Below, in pieces: positions 44,368 to 61,600 of a DNA stretch of 64,000 bases. The notes below the pieces were generated by a model. It had not been told where the DNA came from and searched no databases. It was given only the letters and a program-made list of their open reading frames with translations. The stretch is from the NCBI GenBank assembly GCA_032207245.1, contig CM063504.1, forward strand, positions 78,741,369 to 78,805,368. The letters are read 5' to 3'. A program made the translations under genes and the position numbers. Position 1 is the first letter of the stretch. Every line of letters begins with the position of its first letter. The DNA comes from Pardosa pseudoannulata (taxonomy: Eukaryota > Arthropoda > Arachnida > Araneae > Lycosidae).

Positions 44368-45490
44368 AAGAGGCAATTATCTTCTAACTGTAATATGTAA
44401 TGATATTGGACTTAAATGTAAGTAAAATAGATCAGAATATTAAAGATTTCTCATGAAATTGAGTAAAATATAATAAAATTCTTTCAAATCAATCAAAGGG
44501 GAACTAATGAAATTATTAAATCAATTAAGAGAAATTAAAATAGTTATGTGTCATCAGTTATGTAAATTTCCTTTTATATAGAAATAAATTTAAATGATAT
44601 GTCACGTTAAAATCATTATGGATAAATTATAATATATTACACATTCAAACATATATTTTTACATTAGTTACGCTGACTTTAAATAGATAAATTTACCTAA
44701 TTTGAATTATTTTAGAAATTATTGTACATTTACAAGTACATATTATTATACAAGTATTTTACATATTACCTGTATTGTATCTGTTGATTGATTCGCTGTA
44801 CATAATCACTAAAAATATTTCTATGTAGTAATCAACTGTCTTAAACACAAATTTATTTACAAATATATATTAAATTCTTACGTGGGATATGTATAAATCA
44901 GTGGTATAGATTAAGAATTTCAGATAATGATATAAATAGATTCTTTTCTTATCATATGTATATAAAGCAAATTTCATATTTTACCTAGATTTTTACCTAC
45001 TTGACAACAATAGGATATACTTATCATTAATACTGGGAAAATATGTAGCAGTGAAATATTATAACTAGTATGTAAAATTAAAACAGGATGTTTGTAAATA
45101 ATTCCAGCTAAAAAAATTGCCCTATGATTATTATAATTTATAATTTGAGAAACACTGAGTACAGTGGTTGTGGAATAAATATACTAATGTAAAATAATAA
45201 TTCTATTTTATGGAACAATTTAACGTTAGAATAAAATGCATCAAAATATAAGTTGTTGCACGCATTTTTGTGCAAATTTGGGATATGAATGTTTTATAAC
45301 TTAAATATATGTATAATTTTTTATTGTCTTAGTAAAGAATATAATTAAGCTTCTGCATAAAAAACACATGCAAATAATCTAGATTTTTAAATTATATATA
45401 TATGAGTGTTACCATTTAAACTGTGATAGCCAGTAAAATTCATCTATTTTATGAATTATTAAAAATGAAGGCTAAAATTCAATACTAGTT
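44368..45490. other. AT-rich sequence, no gene seen
   Basis: Nothing recognised. Confidence 0.55.
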
Positions 45491-46850
45491 TAATAAATAG
45501 TAATAATTTGAAATATAACTGTCATTCTTTATGTAAGTCTGAAACAAGTGTTTATAAAAAGTGCTGTTAAAGAATAACTTACACATTTTTTTACAAAACA
45601 GGAAATCTTTATACGTGAATATTTTTTAAATTCTTTGTGCTGATTATGTTGACAGCAAATATGAATTATGATTTGCTCTTATAAAATATTACCAATATTT
45701 AATAATTAAAACAAGCTGAAACAAAACTTCACATATTAAAAATGTAATAACTAAAGTACTGGAAAACCATCAATTCTGTTTGCATTCTTGGCAATATATT
45801 TTACTTACCTCTTTTTCAAATAGAATTCGCTAAAATGGACTACTAGCTTAATAAATAGTAATAAATTAAAAAATAGCTCAACAATTCTTTATGTAAGTCT
45901 AAAACACGATTCTATAAAAAGTGCTGTTAAGGAATATCTTACACATTTTTTAACATAATAGGAAATATTTGTACGTGAATATTTTTAAAATTCTTTATGC
46001 GATTATGTTGATAGCAAACTTGAATTATGATTTGTTATTATAAAATATTACCAATATTTAATAATTGAAACAAGCTGAAATAAAGCTTCACAGATTAAAA
46101 ACGTAATAACTAAAGTACTGGAAACCCATCAATTCTGTTTACATTCTTGGCATATATTTTTACTTACCTCTTTTCGAATAGAATTCACTAAAATGGACTA
46201 CTAGTTTAATAAATAGTAATAATTTGAAAAATATAAGATTATTATGTAAATTGTATGTAAGTCTGAAACAAGTGTTTATAAAAAGTGCTGTTAAAGAATA
46301 ACTTACACATTTTTTTACAAAACAGGAAATCTTTATACGTGAATATTTTTTAAATTCTTTGTGCTGATTATGTTGACAGCAAATATGAATTATGATTTGC
46401 TCTTATAAAATATTACCAATATTTAATAATTAAAACAAGCTGAAACAAAACTTCACATATTAAAAATGTAATAACTAAAGTACTGGAAAACCATCAATTC
46501 TGTTTGCATTCTTGGCAATATATTTTTACTTACCTCTTTCCGACAGGAGCGTTTAATAAATAGTACTAATTTCAAAAATACTAGATTTTTTATGTAAGTC
46601 TAAAACACATTTAAAATATGCTGAAGTCTACACATTTTTTTTACAAAACAGGAAAATTTCGTGAATATTTTTTAAATTTTGTGCTGATTATGTTGACAGC
46701 TTGAATTATATCCTTAAAATATTACCAATATTTAATAATTAAAACAAGCTGAAACAAAACTTCACATATTAAAAATGTAATAACTAAAGTACTGGAAATC
46801 AATTCTTTTTCATTCTTTTTTTTTACTTCCTCTTTACAGGAGCGTTTTTT
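45490..46850. repeat. ~355 bp tandem satellite, 4 monomers
   Basis: AATAAATAGTAAT (or TACT) recurs at about 45492, 45852, 46207 and 46553. Monomers 1 and 3 look identical for about 270 bases (45531-45803 against 46253-46523), while monomer 2 between them differs at many positions. Monomer 4 belongs with 1 and 3 but has lost many short segments. Confidence 0.96.
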
Positions 46851-48820
<1,970 letters not shown>

Positions 48821-51000
48821 TGTATGTTTAAGATGCATTTATCTTTTTTTTTTAGTTCAATTATATTGTGTACTCCAATTTATTTATTTTTAAATATCCC
48901 ACCACTTTCTACTGTTAAAAGATTTTACAATCTGATACTTGACATTGATGAACAAATAAAATATATTCCATTCACAAAGGGTGTTAAATAATCTTATATA
49001 TTAACATTGCATTTCAGTACTATTTGCCGTATTACTAATTATTGTACACCATTAAATGTAAGCGTATATTGATACAATGTACTATATGCGCATAGTAGCA
49101 ACCCTGTGCTACGATATTAAGTTTAATGAAGATCAATCAGTTAGTCCTATACGAAATATGAACATTTAAATTCAATTACATAGATATAACCTAGTATATC
49201 CAGTCCAGAATAACCATATGTATTATTGCATATCAACAGTACCTTTGATTTATATGTGTTATATTAGTTAATATTATATAATATTAAATAGTGGCGTATA
49301 TTGATATTCCATATATCACTTGCACAATATGGTGATCGTATGGTACACTCCGTTAATGATTGTATCCGTAAATAAATATCAACTTACAAATTTTATCGAA
49401 AATCATGCATATAAATATGCGTTTCTATTATATAGACGTTGCTTTAACAAATGTGTTCGGGTTCTATTTACAAATGTATAATACTTAGAGAATATAATGT
49501 ATGTCTTTTAAGTAACTTAAATGGTAAATCTAATTTTATTTTGTTCATTTAACAATTAAAATCCACTAATAACCTACAGCTGTTCGTCATTTTAAAGAAC
49601 TGAATGAATGCATTGAGAGAATCAATGTATTATATAGAATAATTGGAATCAAATATCTAGCTAAATCTTGCTTTTATAATTGATAAACTAGGGTTGCTGA
49701 CTGTGCAATTTCACACTGAGAAACAATACATAAAAACCCCTACAAGTTAAAGTTGTAGTTTGTAATAATTTTATCAATTAATTTTGTATATCAATGAATA
49801 TTCAAAAATTGAATTAGAATTAAAGAATCACTGATTTTTTGGCATTATATACACTCCTAAACATAGGATAATAAATTAGAAATACAATATTTAGTTGAGT
49901 CTCTATTTGTATTTATAAAATTTGTTTTCGTGAGGTGCTTTATTTTGAAAACTTATGCTTTTAAGTATAGATACTACCTTGGATTAAAATCGCAGACTTT
50001 AAGGTTCTGTAAATTCGATAAAAGAGAAGGCTTTGACAGTATTTTATTTTCAATTCAATACCGATCTGGCCTTAGTAGAGTACAGGGCAGCCAAATGTTG
50101 CTGATATTCAGTAAACTAATCTCGAACGATTCTGACACGATGTACTGTTGCATTAGTGTCTAAGATATATCTGTGAGATTCGGGTAAAAATGCAATATTG
50201 CATGATACTCGTGATTGGCCAGTATACCTTACTATTACATGTCTTTGAGTTTACCACCAGCCAACACTAGGGAGTCATTGTTTATCTTCAGAATGTATTC
50301 TACCCAAAAATTCTAAAATATGTTATTTCATTGGAAAGTAGATTATTGCATACATCTAAAACAATATGATAGAGCTATTTAAAATTCGTTTATTAATTAA
50401 ACTGTTTCAAAGTCATTGATGTATAATTTTGTAAATTCGATTGTCATTTTCAAAATAAATTACATAAGGTTATTAATTTAATATTCATTAATCATTATTT
50501 TTAATACAATTATATAGATTCCGCAATATCACCATTTTAATGAATATCTTGTCAACTTCATAAAGAAAATTACATATTACACTATTTATTTTTAAGAAAT
50601 ATTGAGAGAAAAAAAAAGTAGAAATATAGATTTCCTTCTAAATTGAGTATAATAGCTCTTTTATAGATATATAATGCATTGTGGTAGTAACTATTTGGAT
50701 CTGTGATGATTAGAATTAAATAGGTCACATTACTTTTAACTATATTTCGCAGTTGAATAATACAAAATTATCGAATTTCCATGAGGTTTTACATAGCTGA
50801 AAGTCTTATATCAATTAAATAAATCGAGAGTTTTCTTCTTCTGGTACTAAGCTTTGGTATTTATTAATTTAAAATCCGGTGAAATTCATAACAGGTATTA
50901 CTTTATTATTACATGTTATGAATCATGTATTGATTTACAATCGGTCATAATCATCTTCAATCATTACTAGTCCTCAAGTCACCCAATAATTCTACTACTA
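48821..51000. other. AT-rich sequence, no gene confirmed
   Basis: The only coding-like stretch is an open frame at 49930-50163 (plus, 77 codons) ending in LLIFSKLISNDSDTMYCC. It faintly resembles the C-terminal strands of an immunoglobulin domain. No splice sites or neighbouring domains support it. Confidence 0.5.
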
Positions 51001-51540
51001 TACTTTTGAACAAGGAAAGAAAACAAAATGGTTTCCTGATTTATGGGCTTTTCTAAGTCATTCAAGTTTTCCTCAGTTTTAAACAAGCTATTGTGTGATT
51101 CATCTGACCACATAAGTTTTTATTGCCTTCTTTTGTTCACTTTCATCAATCGGACACAAAAAGTGTGTTCTGGCACTTTGGAATGAAACAAGGGTTTACT
51201 CACAAGACGTAACCTGAAGACGTAATCCTTCACCTGTAGCAACTGTTTGCATTCTGTTAGGATATCCTAGGATGAATGTTGGTTAAAGGTTTATGTCCTC
51301 AAGTACAGAAGATTTCTTTCTTTCGTAAAATCCGTCGCAGATGACAGTGTCCAACACATTGTTGAACACATTCGAAATGTTGACTGTTGAGAATTCTGTA
51401 AATTCTATTATCTCCAAGATTATCTTTATTATTTCTGAACAGACCCAGAGAATGAACTCCTTATTAAATGTTGAAAGATCTGTCACTTTTGCAGTTCTAC
51501 TGAGTTTATTGTAAAATGCAGCTGCATACCGCACTTATAA
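51000..51540 (-). pseudogene. degraded Tc1-like transposase relic
   Basis: On the minus strand an open frame (51534-51283) resembles the N-terminal DNA-binding part of Tc1-like transposases and ends KKSSVLEDINL, at the place of a GRPS-type linker. Further on come VSKPLFHSKVPEH (about 51205-51165) and, behind a stop, KLMWSDESHNSLF (about 51125-51085). WSDE is the first catalytic Asp motif of the Tc1 family. Nothing resembling the second Asp or the DLNPIE motif follows, so the copy is truncated. It is not a duplicate of the element at 30.4 kb. Termini were not found. Confidence 0.55.
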
Positions 51541-52370
51541 TAACATTTTTCTGGCTTTATTTTCCTCGTCATAATTAGGTTAACAGACATTTGTGAAAAG
51601 TTCAATTTCACTGGCCTCTGTGTGTGTATAGATATACATTTATATCCATACATATGTGTATATAGAGCTGCACTCTTCTTATTATATATTAAAAACCTCA
51701 TTATAGGGTATTATTAAATGCTTTGTAATGGTTTAAAATTATGTAAAAAGTTAGACTTACATACATATAATATTACCGGTGTAATTATCTTGAATTAAAT
51801 ATCGCTCCATATGCGATTTTAAAATATTTGAAAAAATATAGTACTTCCCCTTTAAAATGGTGTTACATATTATTATATCGTAACATAATATTTCAATAAT
51901 GTTTACTGTTCTAAATGATATAATGTAATATTAAATACACTGATAGTATTATATAACTTGCACATAATGACAACCACATGTTACAATCCTCAGTTTAATA
52001 ATAATACATAATTTGATTTGGAATTAAATATATCCACAGACATTTAAATGTACTTTTTTATAGACGTGTGCAAACGTTTCGGTATTAAGATTTTTAAGAA
52101 ATATAAGTATACTTTTATTTCTCACATAGTCAAAATAACATGAATTAGACGTTAACATAACCTTTAAATGTTTAAAAATGTATCTTTCAAAATGTAGTTT
52201 ATCTTATAGTTGAATTTTTTCTTTCATAAACCTCGTAACACTAGAATGCCCAATGGAGTTATTTCATCTACAACTGCTGTGAAAACGCTCTTCAGCTCTC
52301 ACATCTTTTTTTTAATTTATCACTCTATGGCTTTCATTATTTATTTAATTTTAATTAAATTGCTTAATTT
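51541..52370. other. AT-rich sequence, no gene seen
   Basis: Nothing recognised. Confidence 0.55.
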
Positions 52371-52373
52371 AAA

Positions 52374-52520
52374 GAGGCTCTGTGGCGTTGGTGTAGCGAT
52401 TCGAACTACCACAAGTCCGAGGTTCGATGCCCGGGCCGGGCAAGATTGACTCAGCCTTTCATCCCTTCCGTTGGTTGATAAACTGAAGAACCATAGATAT
52501 TGATACTGATTTATACCTTA
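52374..52520 (+). mobile_element. tRNA-derived SINE
   Basis: The head, GGCTCTGTGGCGTTGGTGTAG, contains an A-box-like sequence. A perfect B box GGTTCGATGCC follows at about 52421-52431, then CCGGGCCGGGCAAG. The body, TTGACTCAGCCTTTCATCCC and a GGTTGATAAA stretch, follows directly. This is the layout of an RNA polymerase III-transcribed SINE with a conserved body, and I remember very similar bodies from arachnid genomes. The 3' end grades into AT-rich sequence. The 79-codon open frame over the head (52210-52449) is fortuitous. Confidence 0.8.
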
Positions 52521-53342
52521 TAATTAAATTGCAGTGTGTTATAATACCAGGCATATATCATTTGAGGTACGTGATTGCTACAAATTACACTCATGAGGAT
52601 AACAATGACTCATTACTATGTTTGAAACTAAATATGTCTTTATCATTTGAACTACACATAATATACATACACCTTATTCTGAAACTTACATATATGATAG
52701 CTAAATATATAGGCTTAATCTATGTCTATAACAAAACTAAAATAATACTCTCTATCTGATGACAATAACTACAAATAAATTTAATATTTTCATAATTTAG
52801 ATTATGAATTTCGTTCCAAGTACTATCAATATTGAAACTAAATAAGTAAAAATTCTCATGTTGCTCATACAAATAATTTTCACCAAAATGTTACAATTGT
52901 ATATATAATTTGTAACAATATATAAATATATACATACATTTAATGATATTTTTATCCTAAAAATTAAGCAACGTACTTATGTCTATCTTGAAGTTGATTT
53001 CTGGTGATTATATCCTTCTGAAGCAACACTAGTGAACATCTTTGTTTAACTTATTAATTCCTTCCAGTTTCATAACTAACTTAAAACAGATCCGGACTTT
53101 ATGTCATTGGCTTCCACTTTACTTATATAACTAAACTTGTTGTTGTCACAGATAACTATTTAACAATGATGTGCAGGTTTTTCAGACAGTCACTCATGAG
53201 AATTGTTACCTCAATAAACAATATCAGTTTGATATAGAAATTCCGTGCTCTTTATTTTTCGCGATGTTTTTCACACGTCTAGAATCCATTACTGAATGCT
53301 GGAATAAGTGCCATGAACTTACTATTGTGATATCACTGAAAC
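52521..53342. other. no gene seen
   Basis: Nothing recognised. Confidence 0.55.
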
Positions 53343-54344
<1,002 letters not shown>

Positions 54345-54725
54345 TTCTTTAAAACGTTCAAAATCTCCCCCCCCCAATTTAGAGCTTTTAATGAAATTAT
54401 TTCATGCCCCATTATCCATGGTTAAGATCAGGATATTAAGTTTATCACATAACTAACAGTTAAAAATAATATATTTTTCTAAAATTATGACTTTATTTCT
54501 TTAATTATTTTATTAATTCCTCTTTTATTTTTTATTATTTTAATATCGTCTGCACTATTTTCATACGTTTCTTGACCGAACTTAGATATTAAGTAAATAA
54601 TTTTCTTTCATATTTGGCATAAATATTAGATTAGATAGATTAGATACATATGTGATCACTTTAAAATAATCATCGATTATATTTTGTTGCAATACAAATA
54701 TTATCACCGGTATTAACAACAAATT
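54345..54725 (+). mobile_element. partial copy of the element inserted in the BEL gag
   Basis: Matches 10370-10865 in order and orientation: AAAACGTTCAAAATC, a run of C, ATTTAGAGC, GGTTAA, then a block with TAATATCGTCTGC followed by TATT, and TTGTTGCAAT further on. It is substantially diverged. The CTGTCTGTCTG left edge is absent, so the copy is truncated or eroded. Confidence 0.7.
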
Positions 54726-56053
<1,328 letters not shown>

Positions 56054-58640
56054 TTATGTATATTTCTAACTAAATTTTAAGAAGGAAAGTTAAAACTAAG
56101 AAACGGAATAGAAGAGCAATAGGTTTTGTTTTTATTTTAAACATTATCAATTAAATTTAATTAGTTATATTACTTTCGTATTCAGAATGCACCAACTTCT
56201 AGCTTTTAAATAAATTATAATTTTTAAAGATTTCATTTAGGTAGATCGTAATTTTATGGATGAGTTTCATAAAATAAGAACTAATAGCCAGAAATATGTT
56301 TTTCAAAATTACCTGTTATAAAGGACTTGATCCCAAAAAAGTTCTTTGCTTTGCAATTTATGTTGGTAAAATGTCTTTATAATTCTTTTCTGCAAACTAA
56401 TGACCACCTCATTAGTACCAAGGAAAGAATCTCAGACGTCCACAGACAAATTCGAGTAAAAGAATTCTTGGGAGCTTTAGAACTTATTGTGGGGAAGCTC
56501 CCGTAAACATCTGTAAGTCGTCATGCTTGGTCTTTTATATAACAAAATCATTGTTTCCAGAATGTGTTTTAAAACACGGAGTTATACTATCAATGTTCTC
56601 TTGCTATTACGGATATTACGCTTTATTCTTAGCAAATAAAATGCACTGTACTTATTTTATTTTATATTGAAGAATTTTTATATTTTTAGAGAAATAAATA
56701 AATATCAAATAATTATAATAATTGTAATTAAAGTTAAATAAAATATAAACTTCCTTTTCAATTAAATAAATTCAAATTTTAAAATAAATTAATTTTTCAG
56801 ACTTTTTTATTTTATCTAATATTTTTCTTCAATATAAACAATTTTTATTTAACATTGATGTTTTTACTCAAACTATCCATCAAAGTAACATCAATGTATA
56901 TTATCTATACTGAAATTATATTAAAAAAAATTATAGATAACTTATGTAATGCAAAATTAAAAAAAATATATAGAACACTTTATTTATTCTCATTTATTAG
57001 TTTTATTCTATATATGAATTCTGAATTACCTAGTATAATTTTACACTTAACAGGGATTTATCTTTGTTTCTATTTTCTAGACTTACACTCTATCACAAAA
57101 TATTTGAAAATTAGGTTGTAATAAATGCCACAGATATTATATTATTTTGAGTATAATATTGAAATATAATATTGAGTAAGAATATTCTTGATTTAAAAAT
57201 AATACAGATTTTCCGAAACAGTTTTAGAAATTTTCTTTTCAATATAAATATTTCTTTTATTACTAACGTTAAACAAAATGTTTATTCCTTAAATATATTT
57301 AACTTACCCATTGAGAAATAATAAATTAGAAAAGTAGATAAGTAAATAAATAAAATAATAAAAATATCTTAGAGAAAGAATTTTTTAAAATGATGCTTAA
57401 GCAGCTATAACTGTCATAGAAATACAAAGAAAAAAACAACAATAAATAATGCTGTATAAAATTATAACAATAATTATAGTATCAAAGAGGACACAAAGTT
57501 AACAAACAAAAAATTCAATACTGTAAATACTATATAAATTATAGACAACTTTATGTATATGAAATATACCTCACATTAATAATAATCCGTTAAAATTAAA
57601 CATTTCAAATGACATATGTTGCAATTTCCAGTCATGAAATCAATTTTCAATAAAATGAAATAATTTAAAAAAACTTTAAAACGAGTTGAATTATTTAGTG
57701 AAGTTTTTATTCAGGTTTGTAAATATTTAACTTGTAAACAGCGTTAATTAATTTAAATGCATAATAACTCTTTTGATTATTGCAGCATAATACTTACTTA
57801 GAAAAATTTAAATAAAATATTAAATAATACACTACCGTAACACACATTTTGTTTAGCAAAATTTATAATGAAAACCAATATTAAGCTAAGAATCACTTTT
57901 AAAATGTTGAATAAACATCGTTTATGCTAAATTGAATAGTGAAATATTAAATTATTTTTGAGATATTTAATTTTACAAATTATATGAAATTTGTTAAAAA
58001 TGACAGAAAGAGCCGTTAAAATAATGTAAAAAAATTACAAATTCTATCACTGGTGTTTCATAATTAAATCTTGATTTAAAAGCATGATAGAAATATTTTT
58101 CCCTTAAATTATACCGCTGGAAATTATTTGATTTGTTAATCAGCAAATATTTACTTTGTTTCGTAAAATGTATTATTTATATGGAATATGATTCGAAATG
58201 ATATCTTCATTAAATTCTTTTATCTAAAATGTATTTTTTTTATCATTTTTAACTGAATGAATATCAATCTTTTATTATAATTTCATATTTAACATTTCAA
58301 AGTCAATTTTAAAAATCACTCTTATAATACTTTAAATCGAGTTATTAACTGTAAGGGGAAATCAGAACAAATATTTGTAGTTCTCATTAAATCATAAGGT
58401 AACATTATAAATATTTGAGTACAAAATTGAAATTGAAAATTATATTTATACATTTAATGAAAATGCGATTGAGTGTTATTTCTCATTATAACTTAAAAAT
58501 TAAATAAATATTTAAAGAAGCTAAATACATTTTATTGAATATACTCAAGCTACTGTGAATGCTTGTTATAACTGATAATCATTTAAGGATTCTTATACCT
58601 TTGTATGAAATCAACATACCATTAATGAAAAAAATGAATT
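56054..58640. other. 2.6 kb AT-rich sequence, no gene seen
   Basis: A short stretch at 56395-56530 is less AT-rich but shows no domain or repeat. An 88-codon frame (56855-57121, plus) is low-complexity and hydrophobic. Confidence 0.55.
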
Positions 58641-61600
58641 ATGAAAACAATTATACGTTATATTTTAGTCAACACGAGAATATGTTTCAAAAATATAGCT
58701 ATTAGCTTACAGAATGAATTACAGTTATCTGAAATTCCATAACATCAAGTAATAATACAGCAATCTATTTTATGTAAGGCGTTTAAACTTTCATAACATA
58801 TGATAATAAATATAGAAGAATGCAATAACTAATTAGTCATGAAAAACACAGAAAAAATTAATTATATTAATCTATTATAAAACTATACTAATGAGAAAAA
58901 ATTTCGAGTATCTATTAAATATAATTTTAAAAATTACGGTTCGAAATATAACATAAATCAAATTCATTTTCTAGTAGTTTTATAACTTTTATTGTTACTA
59001 CTTGAGATGAATAGATTAAATTTATTAATAAATGAAATGAGTGTGGAATTTTTTACAAATTTTCTATAGTTTTATTAAATATTATAAATGTATGTTAGGT
59101 CAAAATAGATTATTGTAATATATAGATTCATGTAATAATACAGCAATCTGCTTTATGTAAACACAGTACAAACTCTCATGACATATGATAATAAATGTAG
59201 AAGAATGAAATAAATAATTAGTCATCAAAAATAAAGTAAAAACTTAATTTTGCTAATCTATTATAAAAATATATTAATCAGAAAAAATTAGGGGTATCTA
59301 TTAAGTGTAATTAAAAAATTTAGGGTTAGATATATAACATAAAGTAGTTTTCTTCTAGTAGTTTTATTACTTTTATTGTAACTACTTGAGATGAGCAGTG
59401 ACATAATTTACTAATAAATGAAATGAGTCTGGAATTTTTTACAATTTTTTCTATAGTTTTATAAAATATTACAAATTTATGATAGGTCAAAAGATATTAC
59501 ACTTACGAATTATAAAAAAAAATGTTATTTATATAGTATATTACAGTTAAAAATTTAATGGGCTTCAAAATTAACTCTATTATCTTACAGAATAAAGTAC
59601 ACTCATCTGAAAACTGTATTCTACAGAATCAATTAATCATACAACAATCTATTTTATGTAAGCAGTACACACTGTCTTGACAATTGGTAATAAATGTAGA
59701 AGACTGCGATAGCTAATTAGTCATCAAAAATAAAGTAAACACCTAATTATATTAATCTATTATAAAACTATTCTAATGAGAAAAAAATTTGAGTATCTAT
59801 TAAATATAATTTTAAAATTTACGGTGAGAAATATAACATAAATCAAATTCATTTTCTAGTAGTTTTATTACTTTTATTGTAACTACTTGAGATGAATAGA
59901 GACATAATTTATTAATAAATTAAATGAGTCTGGAATTTCTTACACATTTGTCTATAGTTATATTAAATATTACAAATTTATGATAGGTAAAAAAAAACTA
60001 CACTTATGAATTATGAAATAAAATGTATATGTTATATTATAGTTATCACGAGAATGTGTTTCAACAGTATACCTATTAGCTTACAGAAAGAATTAGTCAT
60101 CTGAAAACTGTATTCCATACAATCCTGTAATAATAAAGCAATCTATTTTATGTAAGCAGTTCAAGCTCTCATGACGTATGACAATAAATATAGAAGAATG
60201 CAATAACAGTTAGTCATTCAAAATAAAGTAAAAACTTAATTTTACTAATCTATTATAAAATTGTACTAATGAGAAAAAAGAGGAGAATTTATTAAATATA
60301 ATTTTAAAAAATTACGGTTAGAGTTACAACATAAACTAATTAATTTTCTAGTAGTTTTATTACTTTTATTGTGTAACTACTTGAGATGAATAGTGACATA
60401 ATTTATTAATAAATGAAATGAGTCTGGAATTTCTTACAAATGTTTCTACGGCTTTATTAAATATTAAAAATTTATGATAGATCACAGGAGACTACACTTA
60501 TGAATTATGAAAATAAATATATGCTATATTTTAGTTAACATGATAATGTTTTTCACAAGTATAGCTATTAGCTTACAGAATGAATTACAGTCATTTGAAA
60601 ACTGTATTCCATAGCATCAAGTAATAATACAGCAATCTATTTATGTAAGCAGTTGAAACTCTCAGAAAATATGATAACTATAGAAGAATGCAATAACAAT
60701 TAGTCATCAAAAATAAAGTAAGCACTTAATCATATTCATATATTTTAAAACTATACTAATTAAAAAAAATAGGGGTAGCTATTGAATATAATTTAAAAAA
60801 ATTAAGATTAGAAATATAATATAACTCTAATTCATTTTTTAGTAACTTTATTCTGCAATTTCTTACAAATTTACTATAGTTTATTAAATGTTACAAATTT
60901 ATGATAAGTCAAAAGAGACTACACTTATGAAATATGAAAAGAAAATGTATATGTTATATTATATTTATCACGAGAATGTGTTTCAACAGTATACCTATTA
61001 GCTTACAGAATGAATTATAGTCATCTGAAAACTGTATTCCATACAGTCCTGTAATAATACAGCAATCTATTTTATGTAAGCAGTTCAAGCTCTCATGACG
61101 TAAGACAATAAATTTAGCAGAATGCAATAACAGTTAGTCATCAGAAATAAAGTAAAAACTTAATTATGTTAATTTATTATAAAACTGTTCTAATGAGAAA
61201 AAATAGGGGAATTTATTAAATATAATTTTAAAAATTACGGTTAGAGTTATAACATAAACTAATTAATTTTCTAGTAGTTTAATTACTTTTATTGTGTAAC
61301 TACTTGAGATGAATAGTGACATAATTTATTAATAAATGAAATGAGTCTGGAAATTCTTACAAATGTTTCTACGGCTTTATTAAATATTAAAAATTTATGA
61401 TAGATCACAGGAGACTACACTTATGAATTATGAAAAGAAATATATGCTATATTTTAGTTAACATGATAATGTGTTTCACAAGTATAGCTATTAGCTTACA
61501 CAGAATGAATTACAGTCATCTGAAAACTGTATTCCATAGCATCAAGTAATAATACAGCAATCTATTTATGTAAGCAGTTCAAACTCTCATAAAATATGAT

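Noticed and set aside
52374..52440. Possible functional tRNA gene on the plus strand
   Set aside because: A SINE body follows directly and the cloverleaf stems are imperfect.
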